Positions 16,426 to 25,016 of a stretch of DNA of 64,000 nucleotides are shown here, one piece after another. The notes beneath the pieces were generated by a model. That model was not told where the DNA came from and ran no database searches. It saw nothing but the letters and a program-made list of their open reading frames with translations. The translations under genes and the position numbers were made by a program. The stretch is from Steroidobacteraceae bacterium (lineage in GTDB: Bacteria > Pseudomonadota > Gammaproteobacteria > Steroidobacterales > Steroidobacteraceae), in NCBI GenBank assembly GCA_025458905.1, contig JALORN010000006.1, positions 18,090 through 82,089 on the forward strand, read 5' to 3'. Within the stretch, counting starts at the first letter, position 1. Each line of letters begins with the position of its first letter.

Positions 16426-17591
16426 GCGCGCCGCGCGTCGTCGTCGTCGGCGCCGGCATCGGCGGGCTCGCCGTCGCGCTGGCGCTGCAGCGTGCCGGCC
16501 TGCGTCCGCGGGTGCTCGAGCAGGCGCCGACGCTCGGCGACGTCGGGGCCGGCATCTCGATCAGCCCGAACGCCGCCAAGGGACTCGCCTTCCTCGGCCT
16601 CGGCGAGGCGCTGGCTGCGGAGGCCTGCATTCCTCCGCTCCAGGTCACGCGCCATTTCCGCACCGGGGAGCCGCTGCTGACGATCGACCGCAGCGACAGC
16701 CTCGAGCGCTACGGTGCACCGTACTACCAGCTGCATCGCGGCGACCTGCACGCGATGCTGCTCGCGGCCGTGCGCGCGCACGATGCCGACGCCGTCGACG
16801 TCGCCTCCGGCGTGCAGGGCGTGCGACCCGGGGATGCCGCCGTCGAGGTCACGCTCGGCGACGGGCGCCTGCTGCAGGCGGACCTGCTGGTCGGCGCCGA
16901 TGGGCTGCGTTCCACGGTGCGAGCGGCGCTGTTCGCCGACCAGCCGCCGCAGTTCTCGGGCTACGTCGCCTGGCGCGGGCTGGTGCCCGCGGAGGCCGTG
17001 GCCGACCTCGCGCTCGGCCCGGGGTCCAGCGTCTCGGCGGGGCCCGGGCGCCTGTTCGTCCGCTATCCCGTCCGCGGCGGCCGGCTCGTCAACTACGTGG
17101 CCTTCGCGCGCACCGGTCGCTGGGAGGCCGAGAGCTGGTCACTGCGCTGCGAGGTCACGGAAGTACAGCAGGCGCTGCAGGATTTTCACGCCGAGGTGCA
17201 CGCCGTGCTGCGCGCCACGCCCGACGGGCGCTGCAACAAGTGGGGCCTGTTCGCGCGCGAGCCGCTGGCGCGCTGGGTGCAGGGCCGCGTGGTGCTGCTC
17301 GGCGACGCCGCGCACCCGATGATGCCGTGGTTCGGGCAGGGCGCCGCCACCGCGATCGAGGACGCCGTCGTGCTCGGCCGCTGCGCCGCTGCCGCCGGCG
17401 GCGACCTCGACGAGGCGCTGCGGCGCTACGAGGCCGCCCGGATCGAGCGCGTGACCATGATCCATCGCGAGTCGCTGCTCGGCGGCGAGCGGCTCTCGGG
17501 CACCGATCCCGACAACCTGCGCCCCGGCCGGGTGCGCAACGAGGACACCCTCGGGCTCTTCTCCTACGACCCAGCCACCGTCCCGGTCTGA
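16422..17591 (+). CDS. FAD-dependent aromatic-ring monooxygenase-like protein
   Basis: A 389-residue class A flavin monooxygenase resembling salicylate and 3-hydroxybenzoate 6-hydroxylases. The GxGxxG motif is VVVVGAGIGGLAVALALQR at residues ~5-23, the DG motif is LLVGADGLRSTVR, and the GD motif is VVLLGDAAHPMMPWFGQGA. Start GTG at 16422 overlaps the upstream stop by four bases. With the preceding FAD oxidase and methyltransferase it suggests hydroxylation, oxidation and methylation of an aromatic or polyketide-like compound, but the product is inference only. Confidence 0.85.
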   Translation: MSAPRVVVVGAGIGGLAVALALQRAGLRPRVLEQAPTLGDVGAGISISPNAAKGLAFLGLGEALAAEACIPPLQVTRHFRTGEPLLTIDRSDSLERYGAPYYQLHRGDLHAMLLAAVRAHDADAVDVASGVQGVRPGDAAVEVTLGDGRLLQADLLVGADGLRSTVRAALFADQPPQFSGYVAWRGLVPAEAVADLALGPGSSVSAGPGRLFVRYPVRGGRLVNYVAFARTGRWEAESWSLRCEVTEVQQALQDFHAEVHAVLRATPDGRCNKWGLFAREPLARWVQGRVVLLGDAAHPMMPWFGQGAATAIEDAVVLGRCAAAAGGDLDEALRRYEAARIERVTMIHRESLLGGERLSGTDPDNLRPGRVRNEDTLGLFSYDPATVPV

Positions 17592-17620
17592 CCCCGCGAT
17601 CGGCTCCGCCCGCGGCCGCG

Positions 17621-17636
17621 TGGCACGCCGCTTGCT
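17621..17636 (+). promoter_or_regulatory. Sigma-54 (RpoN) -24/-12 promoter
   Basis: TGGCACGCCGCTTGCT matches the sigma-54 consensus TGGCACG-N4-TTGCW at every defined position, with invariant GG and GC at the correct spacing. It lies 42 bp upstream of the small gene at 17679, whose GAGGAG ribosome site is at 17667-17672. This would give a leader of about 30 nt. An enhancer-binding activator would be required; none is encoded in the window. Confidence 0.6.
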
Positions 17637-17678
17637 TCCCGATGGACGCGCATCCACTGGTCGATCGAGGAGCCTTCC

Positions 17679-17906
17679 ATGCCCGACCGTTCCCTGCCTT
17701 CTTCCGCGCCGTCGCGTCGCGTCGGCGGCCAGCGCACGACCCGGCGCATCAAGACCAACCCCGGCAGCACCGAGTCCGTGCCCTCGCGCGACGTCGTCGG
17801 CAACGAGGCCGGCCAGCCGAAGCCTGCGGTGCGTCGCCGCCGCCCGGCAGGCGACGACGGCCCCGCCGGCCATGGGCTCGAGGGCGGCCGCGCCCGCGGG
17901 TCCTGA
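17679..17906 (+). CDS. Small basic hypothetical protein
   Basis: A 75-residue Arg/Pro/Gly-rich, probably disordered protein that I do not recognise. Support comes from context rather than homology: ATG at 17679 follows GAGGAG with a 6-base gap, and a near-perfect sigma-54 promoter lies just upstream. No signal peptide or membrane segment is visible. The composition (SRRVGGQRTTRRIKTNPGS near residues 12-30, RRRR later) could suit nucleic-acid or ribosome binding. It ends 7 bp before the convergent SDR gene. Confidence 0.5.
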   Translation: MPDRSLPSSAPSRRVGGQRTTRRIKTNPGSTESVPSRDVVGNEAGQPKPAVRRRRPAGDDGPAGHGLEGGRARGS

Positions 17907-17913
17907 CGCGGCC

Positions 17914-18732
17914 TCACGGCGCCAGGTCGGCGTCCGTGATCAGCTGCCGCTTGCGGAACAGCGACATGAAGAAGCGGCGTCCCGCCTTGCCGCCGGTGAG
18001 CCACGCGACCCGCGCGCCTGGCTTCTGCTCGCGCAGGATGCCCTCGGCGAGGAATGGAGTGACCGTCTCCACGCGGTCGGCGAGGATGTTGTAGACGCGC
18101 TTGGTGCGCTCCCAGTCCTTCGGGTCGTTGCTGCCCATGTCGCGCTTGAGCAGGTCCGTGAGCACGATCCCGGGGCTCAGGTAGCAGACCTTGACCGGGC
18201 CGTCGCGCGTCTCGGCGAGCAGCGCCTTGTTGAAGTAGGTGAGCGCGAACTTGCTGGCGCCGTAGAGGCTCATGCCCGGCGTCATCATGCCGTTGGAGCC
18301 GAAGCCTTCCATGTTGTAGATGGTGCCGCCACCGGGCTGCGCCTGCATGCCGCGCAGCGCGACCTGCGTCGCGAGCATCATCCCGAGCAGGTTGGTCTCC
18401 TCGACGGCGCGGATGTCGTCGGCGCGCATCTCGCCGCCGCGTTGGCGCGGATGGGAGATGCCGGCGTTGTTGACCCAGACGTCGATGCGGCCGAAGCGCC
18501 GCACGCTGGCGTCCCACAGGCGCTGCAGGTCGTCGGCCCTCGAGACGTCGCAGGCGAGGCCGATCGCCGTGGCACCCCCGGTCGCGAGGGGCTGCAGCGC
18601 ATCGACCGCGGCGTCGGCCGCGGCCTGCGTGCGGCCGCTGATCGCCACGTGATGCCCGCGACGCAGCAGCTCGCCGGCCAGCCCCTTGCCGATGCCGCGG
18701 GTGCTGCCGGTGACGACGATGACCTTGGCCAT
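17914..18732 (-). CDS. SDR family protein resembling chlorophyll(ide) b reductase (NOL/NYC1-like)
   Basis: A 272-residue short-chain dehydrogenase with VVTGSTRGIGKGLAGELLRR at residues 5-24, the NNAG motif in IDVWVNNAGIS, and the pair SLYGASKFA giving Tyr and Lys. Segments such as GGGTIYNMEGFGSNG and VKVCYLSPGIVLTDLL recall plant NOL/NYC1 chlorophyll b reductases as I remember them, more than generic SDRs. The usual catalytic Ser position appears to be within GFGSNG. The C-terminal 70 residues carry a basic, possibly amphipathic end. It is divergent from a paralogue at 18909. True chlorophyll activity is unproven; bacteria without chlorophyll b carry similar proteins. Confidence 0.75.
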   Translation of the reverse strand: MAKVIVVTGSTRGIGKGLAGELLRRGHHVAISGRTQAAADAAVDALQPLATGGATAIGLACDVSRADDLQRLWDASVRRFGRIDVWVNNAGISHPRQRGGEMRADDIRAVEETNLLGMMLATQVALRGMQAQPGGGTIYNMEGFGSNGMMTPGMSLYGASKFALTYFNKALLAETRDGPVKVCYLSPGIVLTDLLKRDMGSNDPKDWERTKRVYNILADRVETVTPFLAEGILREQKPGARVAWLTGGKAGRRFFMSLFRKRQLITDADLAP

Positions 18733-18908
18733 GGCCGGATCGTAGGGCCCGCGCCGGCGCGCCGCCGGGCGGCGCTCGGGCCTCGTCCGATGCGTGGTCA
18801 GGCGCCGCGCGCCGGGCCGTCCTGCGCGGGACGCCAGTATCCTTTGCGCCTCGCCGACCGGCCGCGGCAGCGCCGGCGGATCGCCCCGGAAGAGGAGTTC
18901 GCCGCGCG

Positions 18909-19742
18909 GTGGCCCAGCAGAACGTCGTCATCACCGGCAGCACCCAGGGCCTCGGCTTCGGCTACGCGCGCGAGTTCCTGCGCCGTGGCCACAACGTCGT
19001 CGTCAGCGGCCGCACGCCCGCGACGGTCCAGGCGGCGGTCGAGCGGCTCGCCGCCGAGGCGCCCGCCGGGACGCGCGTGGTCGGCTGCGCCTGCGACGTC
19101 GCGTCGATGGCCGAGGTGCAGGCGCTGTGGGACCGCGCCGTCGCCGAGTTCGGCCGCGTCGACGTCTGGCTGAACAACGCCGGCTATGCGCGCACCGGCG
19201 CGAAGTTCGTCGACAACTCGCCGCAGCAGATCGAGGCGATGGTGCGCGGCAACGTGATCGGCTCGATGAACGCGGCCCAGGTCGCCATCGCCGGCATGAA
19301 GCGCCAGGGCGGCGGCAAGCTCTACCTGACGCTCGGTGGTGGCGGTGCCTCGGGGCGGGTGGTCCCCGGGATGACGGTGTACTCGACGACCAAGCGTGCC
19401 GTGAAGTACCTCGCCGACGCGCTCGTCAAGGAGCGTGCCGAGGCGAAGGACGACTCGATCCTGGTCGGCACCATCAGCCCCGGTGTCAACGTCACCGAGG
19501 GCATGCTGCGCGAGTTCGCGGACCTGCCGCCCGCCGAGCGCTCCCGCGCGCTCAAGCAGCTGAATTTCATCGGCGAGCACGTCGACACCACGACGCCGTG
19601 GATCGTCGGGCGCATCCTCGCCGATACCCGCCAGGGCAACGACATCACCTGGCTCACGGGCGGGCGGTTGCTCGGCCGCGGGCTCTCGATGCTGTTCGGC
19701 GGCAAGCGCGACGTCCTCTCACGCTACGGACTGAAGGCCTGA
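18909..19742 (+). CDS. SDR family protein, paralogue of the divergent NOL-like SDR
   Basis: A 277-residue short-chain dehydrogenase starting at GTG 18909 with GGAAGAGGA a short way upstream. It has VVITGSTQGLGFGYAREFLR, WLNNAGYARTG and the YSTTKRA Tyr/Lys pair. It aligns along its length with the protein at 17914-18732, including the C-terminal region (ADTRQGNDITWLTGGRLL against EQKPGARVAWLTGGKAG). Next, only 4 bp on, comes a beta-propeller protein, probably in the same transcript. The substrate is unknown; it may be a cyclic or tetrapyrrole-like ketone or aldehyde if the NOL resemblance is functional. Confidence 0.78.
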   Translation: MAQQNVVITGSTQGLGFGYAREFLRRGHNVVVSGRTPATVQAAVERLAAEAPAGTRVVGCACDVASMAEVQALWDRAVAEFGRVDVWLNNAGYARTGAKFVDNSPQQIEAMVRGNVIGSMNAAQVAIAGMKRQGGGKLYLTLGGGGASGRVVPGMTVYSTTKRAVKYLADALVKERAEAKDDSILVGTISPGVNVTEGMLREFADLPPAERSRALKQLNFIGEHVDTTTPWIVGRILADTRQGNDITWLTGGRLLGRGLSMLFGGKRDVLSRYGLKA

Positions 19743-19746
19743 ACCC

Positions 19747-20694
19747 ATGACGACTTTCCAGCCCTGGAGCCGCGGCGACGTGTTCGTCGCCGTCACCGAA
19801 CTGAACGACCCGAAGGACGACCATGCGGGCCGCGGCCGCATCGTGCAGTACGGTGCCGACCTCGCGAAGAAGGGCGAGGTCGTGCTCGCCGAGACCACCC
19901 ACCTGGTCGGCGGCCTGAAGTTCGACCGCCAGGGCGTGCTCTGGGCGTTCGACAGCCAGGGCTTCGTGGTGCTCAACGTGCACCGCGACGGCCGCGTCGT
20001 GCGCCGCACGGAGTTCGGCGGGCGGCCGTACTCGCACGTCAACTTCATGCGCGACGGGTCGCTGCTGCTGGCCGAGCACGTGGTCGGCGCGACCGTCAAG
20101 CCCGAGATCGCGGCGCGCATGCACACCACCATCCCGTTCATGCCGGGGACTACGCGCTTCGGCGACGGCCACGTCTGGAAGTTCCGGCCCGACGGCACCT
20201 TGCTGAAGGAGTACGCGACGGCGGTGCACGGTGGCATGGGCGGCTTCCTCGGCGTCACCATGTCGGCGCTCTCGCCGGACGAGTCGACCCTGGTCTACTG
20301 CTCGGAGACCGGCCCGCGGCTGATGCGCTACGACCTCGTCGACGACACACAGCTGCCGGACCTGCAGTCGTTCGCGCCACCGTTCCCGCCGGGCCCGCCG
20401 CCGATGTTCTTCGGCATGGACTACGCGCCCGACGGCACGCTGTACGTGCTGCGCGGCGCCTCGATCCACGTGGTCGACGGCGCCGGCCAGACCACCCGGC
20501 AGGTCCCGCTCGAGGGCTTCGGCTGGGCCCTGATGGACGTCTGCGGCGACGGTCGCAGCGTGCTCGTGTCGAGCTTCTTCACCGGCGAGGTGGCGCGCAT
20601 CGACTTCACCAGCGGCGCCAAGCTCGCCAGCCTGCAGACCGGGGCCGTGAAGTCGCTCGCCGGGCTGGTCGAATACCAGGGCGAGGGCGGCTGA
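19747..20694 (+). CDS. SMP-30/gluconolactonase-like beta-propeller protein
   Basis: A 315-residue protein with repeated beta-propeller blades (LKFDRQGVLWAFDSQG, VNFMRDGSLLLAEH, MSALSPDESTLVYCSE, MDYAPDGTLYVLRG). It has no signal peptide. The fold resembles SMP-30/gluconolactonase or NHL propellers, which hydrolyse lactones or act as binding platforms. Metal-ligand residues could not be assigned with confidence. It starts 4 bp after the SDR at 18909, so the two are coupled. Its function is not established. Confidence 0.65.
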   Translation: MTTFQPWSRGDVFVAVTELNDPKDDHAGRGRIVQYGADLAKKGEVVLAETTHLVGGLKFDRQGVLWAFDSQGFVVLNVHRDGRVVRRTEFGGRPYSHVNFMRDGSLLLAEHVVGATVKPEIAARMHTTIPFMPGTTRFGDGHVWKFRPDGTLLKEYATAVHGGMGGFLGVTMSALSPDESTLVYCSETGPRLMRYDLVDDTQLPDLQSFAPPFPPGPPPMFFGMDYAPDGTLYVLRGASIHVVDGAGQTTRQVPLEGFGWALMDVCGDGRSVLVSSFFTGEVARIDFTSGAKLASLQTGAVKSLAGLVEYQGEGG

Positions 20695-20701
20695 CGTCCT
20701 G

Positions 20702-20731
20702 CGCCGCGGCGCGGCCGGCGGCGCCGCGGCG
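20702..20731. terminator. GC-rich hairpin between convergent genes
   Basis: A perfect 10-bp stem (20702-20711 with 20722-20731) with a 10-base loop lies in the 40-bp gap between the propeller gene and the leftward galK. Because CGCCGCGGCG is its own reverse complement the structure works on both strands. There is no U-tract. Confidence 0.45.
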
Positions 20732-20734
20732 TGC

Positions 20735-21783
<1,049 letters not shown>

Positions 21784-21790
<7 letters not shown>

Positions 21791-22947
21791 GCCGCCTCCG
21801 GGTCCACGGCGACCGCCTGCAGCTCGCGGGCACGCTCCTCCGGCAACGCGTCGTTGGCGAACATCCCCGCGGCCAGCTCGGTGCCTGCCAGGTACTTCAG
21901 GCGCTCGCGCGTGCGCAGCGGTGGGTAGAACTCGGCATGCAGGTGCGACTCGGGGTGCGGGCGGCCGTCGAGCGGCGCCTGGAACCATGCCATCAGGTAG
22001 GGAAAGGGGCGCGACCACAGGCCGTCGAACTTCAGCAGCACGGTCTTGAGCGCGAGCGCGAGGTCGCGGCGCTCCGGCGGGTCGAGGTCGGCGAGGCCGC
22101 CGACCGCGCGGCGCGGCGCAACCCAGGTCTCGTAGGGGTAGCGCGCCCAGGGCGGCACGAAGGCCACGGCGTGCTCCCCGTGGTAGAGGAGGCGGGCGCC
22201 GTCGGCGAGCTCGGCATCGAGCAGCTCGCCGAGCAGCGTGCGCCCGTGGCCCTCGTAGTGGCGGCGCTCGTTCTCGTTGATGCGGGCCGGCACCGGTGGT
22301 ACGAACGGGTAGGCATAGACCTGGCCGTGCGGATGGTGCAGCGTCACGCCGACCTCGACGCCCCGGTTCTCGAACGGCAGGACGTACTGCACGTCCTGGC
22401 GTGCGCCGAGGCGCCGGGTGCGATCGCCCCAGACCTGCAGCAGCAGCTCGACGTGCGGCAGCGGCAGCGTCGCGAGCCGGTCGGACGGGTCCTGCGAGAA
22501 CACCACGACCTCGCAGGCACCGCGAGCCGGCAGCGTCGGGATGCTGAGCTGCGGCGGGTCGTGCGCGGCGGCGCGCAGCGACGGGAACAGGTTGTCGAAC
22601 ACCGCGACCTCGTAGCGCCCGCGCGGCAGCTCGGTCGGCGGCTCGCCCGGCGCGCTCGGGCGCAGCGGGTTGTACTCGGGCGGCGGCAGGAAGGTGCGGT
22701 CCTGCCGGTGGGCCGCGTACGCGACCCACTCGCCGCGCAGCGGGTGCCAGCGCAGGTGCGGGTTCGCGCTGTCGGGCAGGACGCCCGGGCTCGGCACCGG
22801 GCCTTCGTACGACACCGGTTCGAGGCCGTACAGCGTGAGCGCCCGGCCGTCCGGCTTGGTGAGCTCGAGCCGGTGCGGCAGCTCGCGGCCCGGCGGCGGC
22901 ACGAGCAGCGTGTCGCCGGTCTGGCCGGTCGCCGGCGAGACGCTCAC
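21784..22947 (-). CDS. galT: Galactose-1-phosphate uridylyltransferase
   Basis: Exchanges UMP between UDP-glucose and galactose 1-phosphate. The 387-residue protein has the histidine-triad active site HPHGQ at residues 205-209, with His207 as the expected nucleophile. The family segments [35 protein letters not shown] and [12 protein letters not shown] are also seen. The start is GTG at 22947, which overlaps the GH2 stop by 4 bp (22944-22947), so the operon is translationally coupled at both ends of this gene. The zinc-site Cys residues of the E. coli enzyme were not identified. Confidence 0.92.
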
Positions 22948-24803
22948 AGCGGCGGCCTCGTCGGCGCATCGGCACGCACCGCCGCGGCCATGCGCGGCAG
23001 CGGGAACTTGGGCGTGCGGTCGGCGCGCAGCAGGCCGTTCGCCTCCTGGAACGTGTCGGCGAACTGCGTGTAGCAGAAGCCGCTGAACATCGCCGTGGTG
23101 CGCGCCACCTCGATCAGCGAGGTGCACAGGCGCTCGAAGTCCCGCGCGTTGCCGGTGGTGGCATAGCCCCAGGTGCCGTCCGGCGCCGCCTCCGCGTCGC
23201 CGCAGGCGACCGCCGGCTGCTGCGCGCCCTCGAGCAGGGCGATGCCGCCGAACTCCGTGAGGCACAGGGGCTGGCCGCGATGCGGGAAGCCGTCGAGGGT
23301 CAGGATCCGGCCGCCGCTCCAGCGCCGCTCGACCACGTCCTGCGGCTCGACCTCGGGCCCGTAGCGGGTGCGCAGGTGCGTCGGGTCGCAGTCGTAGTCG
23401 TGGATGCCGATGATGTCGGTCGCCGAGCTCTCCCAGCCGTCGTTGCCGATCACGAGCCGCGTCGGGTCGAGCGTGCGCGTCAGGTGGTAGAGCGCGGCCA
23501 CCGCGTCGCGCGCAGCGGGCACGACGTTCAGGTCCGGCACGCCCCAGGACTCGTTGAAGGGCACCCAGACGATGATGCAGGGATGGCTGCGGTCGCGGCT
23601 GATCACCTCGGACCACTCGCGCACCATGCGGTTGATCGAGCGGTTGGTGAAGCGATAGGCGCTCGGCATCTCCTCCCACACCAGCAGGCCCAGCACGTCC
23701 GCCCAGTAGAGATAGCGCGGGTCCTCGATCTTCTGGTGCTTGCGAACGCCGTTGAAGCCCATCTCCTTCGCGAGCTCGACGTCGCGGCGCAGCGCGTCGT
23801 CCGACGGGGCGGTCATCAGGGTGTCCGGCCAGTAGCCCTGGTCGAGCACGAGGCGCAGCGGGTAGGCGCGCCCGTTCAGCATGATCCGGCCGCGCTGCGC
23901 GCCGATGCTGCGCAGCCCGGTGTAGGAGCGCACCTCGTCGACGACCTCGCCGTCGCGCCGCAGTCGCAGCTCGGCATCGATCAGCGTCGGCCGCTCGGGC
24001 GACCACAGCAGCTCGTTGCGGAAGTCGTCGATCCCCGGGTCCGACAGGCCGATGCGCCGGTGCACCTCGTCGTGCACCACGCGGTAGACGTCGTCCGCGA
24101 GCACGTGCTCGCCGACGCGCAGCGTCACCTCGAGCTGCAGGTCGTCGGCGGGCGCGCCCGCGGTGTGCGCGTGGATCGCAATCTCCCAGCGCTCGATGTT
24201 TGGCGTCCAGCGCAGCGACTCGATGAAGGTGGTCGCCACCTGCTCGATCCAGACGCTCTGCCAGATGCCGGTGGTGCGCGGGTACCAGATCGCGTGCGGC
24301 TCGAGGCGCCAGTCCTGCTTGCCGCGCGGCTTCTCGAGGTCGAAGGGATCGTCCTTGACGCGCACCGTCACGCGCTGCGGCCCGTCCGGCAGCAGCGCGT
24401 CGCTGATGTCCGCGACGAACGGCGTGTGCCCGCCCTGGTGTTCCGCGACCGGGACGCCGTTGACCCAGACGCTCGCCTCGTAGTCGACGGCGCCGAAGTG
24501 CAGTCGCGTGAGGCGCGCGGGCCGGCCGTCCGCGCCGCGCGGCACCGGCGGCACCTCGAACTCGCGCTGGTACCAGCAGGAGCGGTGGAAACCGGTGTCG
24601 CCGATGCCGCTGCGCGCGCACTCGGGCGCGAACGGCACCAGGATCTCGTGGGTCCACTCGCCGACCTCCTCCGGCCCGCGGTGCCGCAGGTCGTCGTCCC
24701 ACGCGAACCGCCAGCGTCCGTCGAGGCTCTGCCACGCCTCGCGCCGCAACTGCGGCCGGGGATAGGCGTGTGCCGCTGGACGACGTTGCGTGCTCGTGCT
24801 CAT
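22944..24803 (-). CDS. Glycoside hydrolase family 2 protein (beta-galactosidase/glucuronidase type)
   Basis: A 619-residue GH2 enzyme. An N-terminal jelly-roll sugar-binding domain (residues ~15-185, [32 protein letters not shown]) and an immunoglobulin-like domain precede the TIM barrel. Glu418 in PFNESWG is the predicted acid/base and Glu517 in CLTEFGG the nucleophile. There is no signal peptide, so it should act in the cytoplasm. Its position as first gene before galT and galK argues that it releases galactose from an imported beta-galactoside, although GH2 also includes glucuronidases and mannosidases. Confidence 0.85.
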   Translation of the reverse strand: MSTSTQRRPAAHAYPRPQLRREAWQSLDGRWRFAWDDDLRHRGPEEVGEWTHEILVPFAPECARSGIGDTGFHRSCWYQREFEVPPVPRGADGRPARLTRLHFGAVDYEASVWVNGVPVAEHQGGHTPFVADISDALLPDGPQRVTVRVKDDPFDLEKPRGKQDWRLEPHAIWYPRTTGIWQSVWIEQVATTFIESLRWTPNIERWEIAIHAHTAGAPADDLQLEVTLRVGEHVLADDVYRVVHDEVHRRIGLSDPGIDDFRNELLWSPERPTLIDAELRLRRDGEVVDEVRSYTGLRSIGAQRGRIMLNGRAYPLRLVLDQGYWPDTLMTAPSDDALRRDVELAKEMGFNGVRKHQKIEDPRYLYWADVLGLLVWEEMPSAYRFTNRSINRMVREWSEVISRDRSHPCIIVWVPFNESWGVPDLNVVPAARDAVAALYHLTRTLDPTRLVIGNDGWESSATDIIGIHDYDCDPTHLRTRYGPEVEPQDVVERRWSGGRILTLDGFPHRGQPLCLTEFGGIALLEGAQQPAVACGDAEAAPDGTWGYATTGNARDFERLCTSLIEVARTTAMFSGFCYTQFADTFQEANGLLRADRTPKFPLPRMAAAVRADAPTRPPL

Positions 24804-25016
24804 CCGGGGTGCCTCGCGCGACGAGCCCGGATCATGCGTGAAGGTGCCGCGCGAGTCATGTCAGCGGCGGCCTACCATCGTTAGCGTCCGGCTGCCGCAG
24901 CAGCGGGCATCCCCGGCGCGCTAGCGTCGGTCCCGCATCCTCGTCCACCACCCAGCCGCCGCGTGCACGCGCCGGCGCGCGGCGCGCTGCGCCGCGAGGA
25001 AACACGGAGCCCGACC

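Noticed and set aside
17914..18732. Firm naming as chlorophyll b reductase
   Set aside because: The resemblance is to the SDR subgroup only; no chlorophyll b pathway is expected, so the activity is left open.
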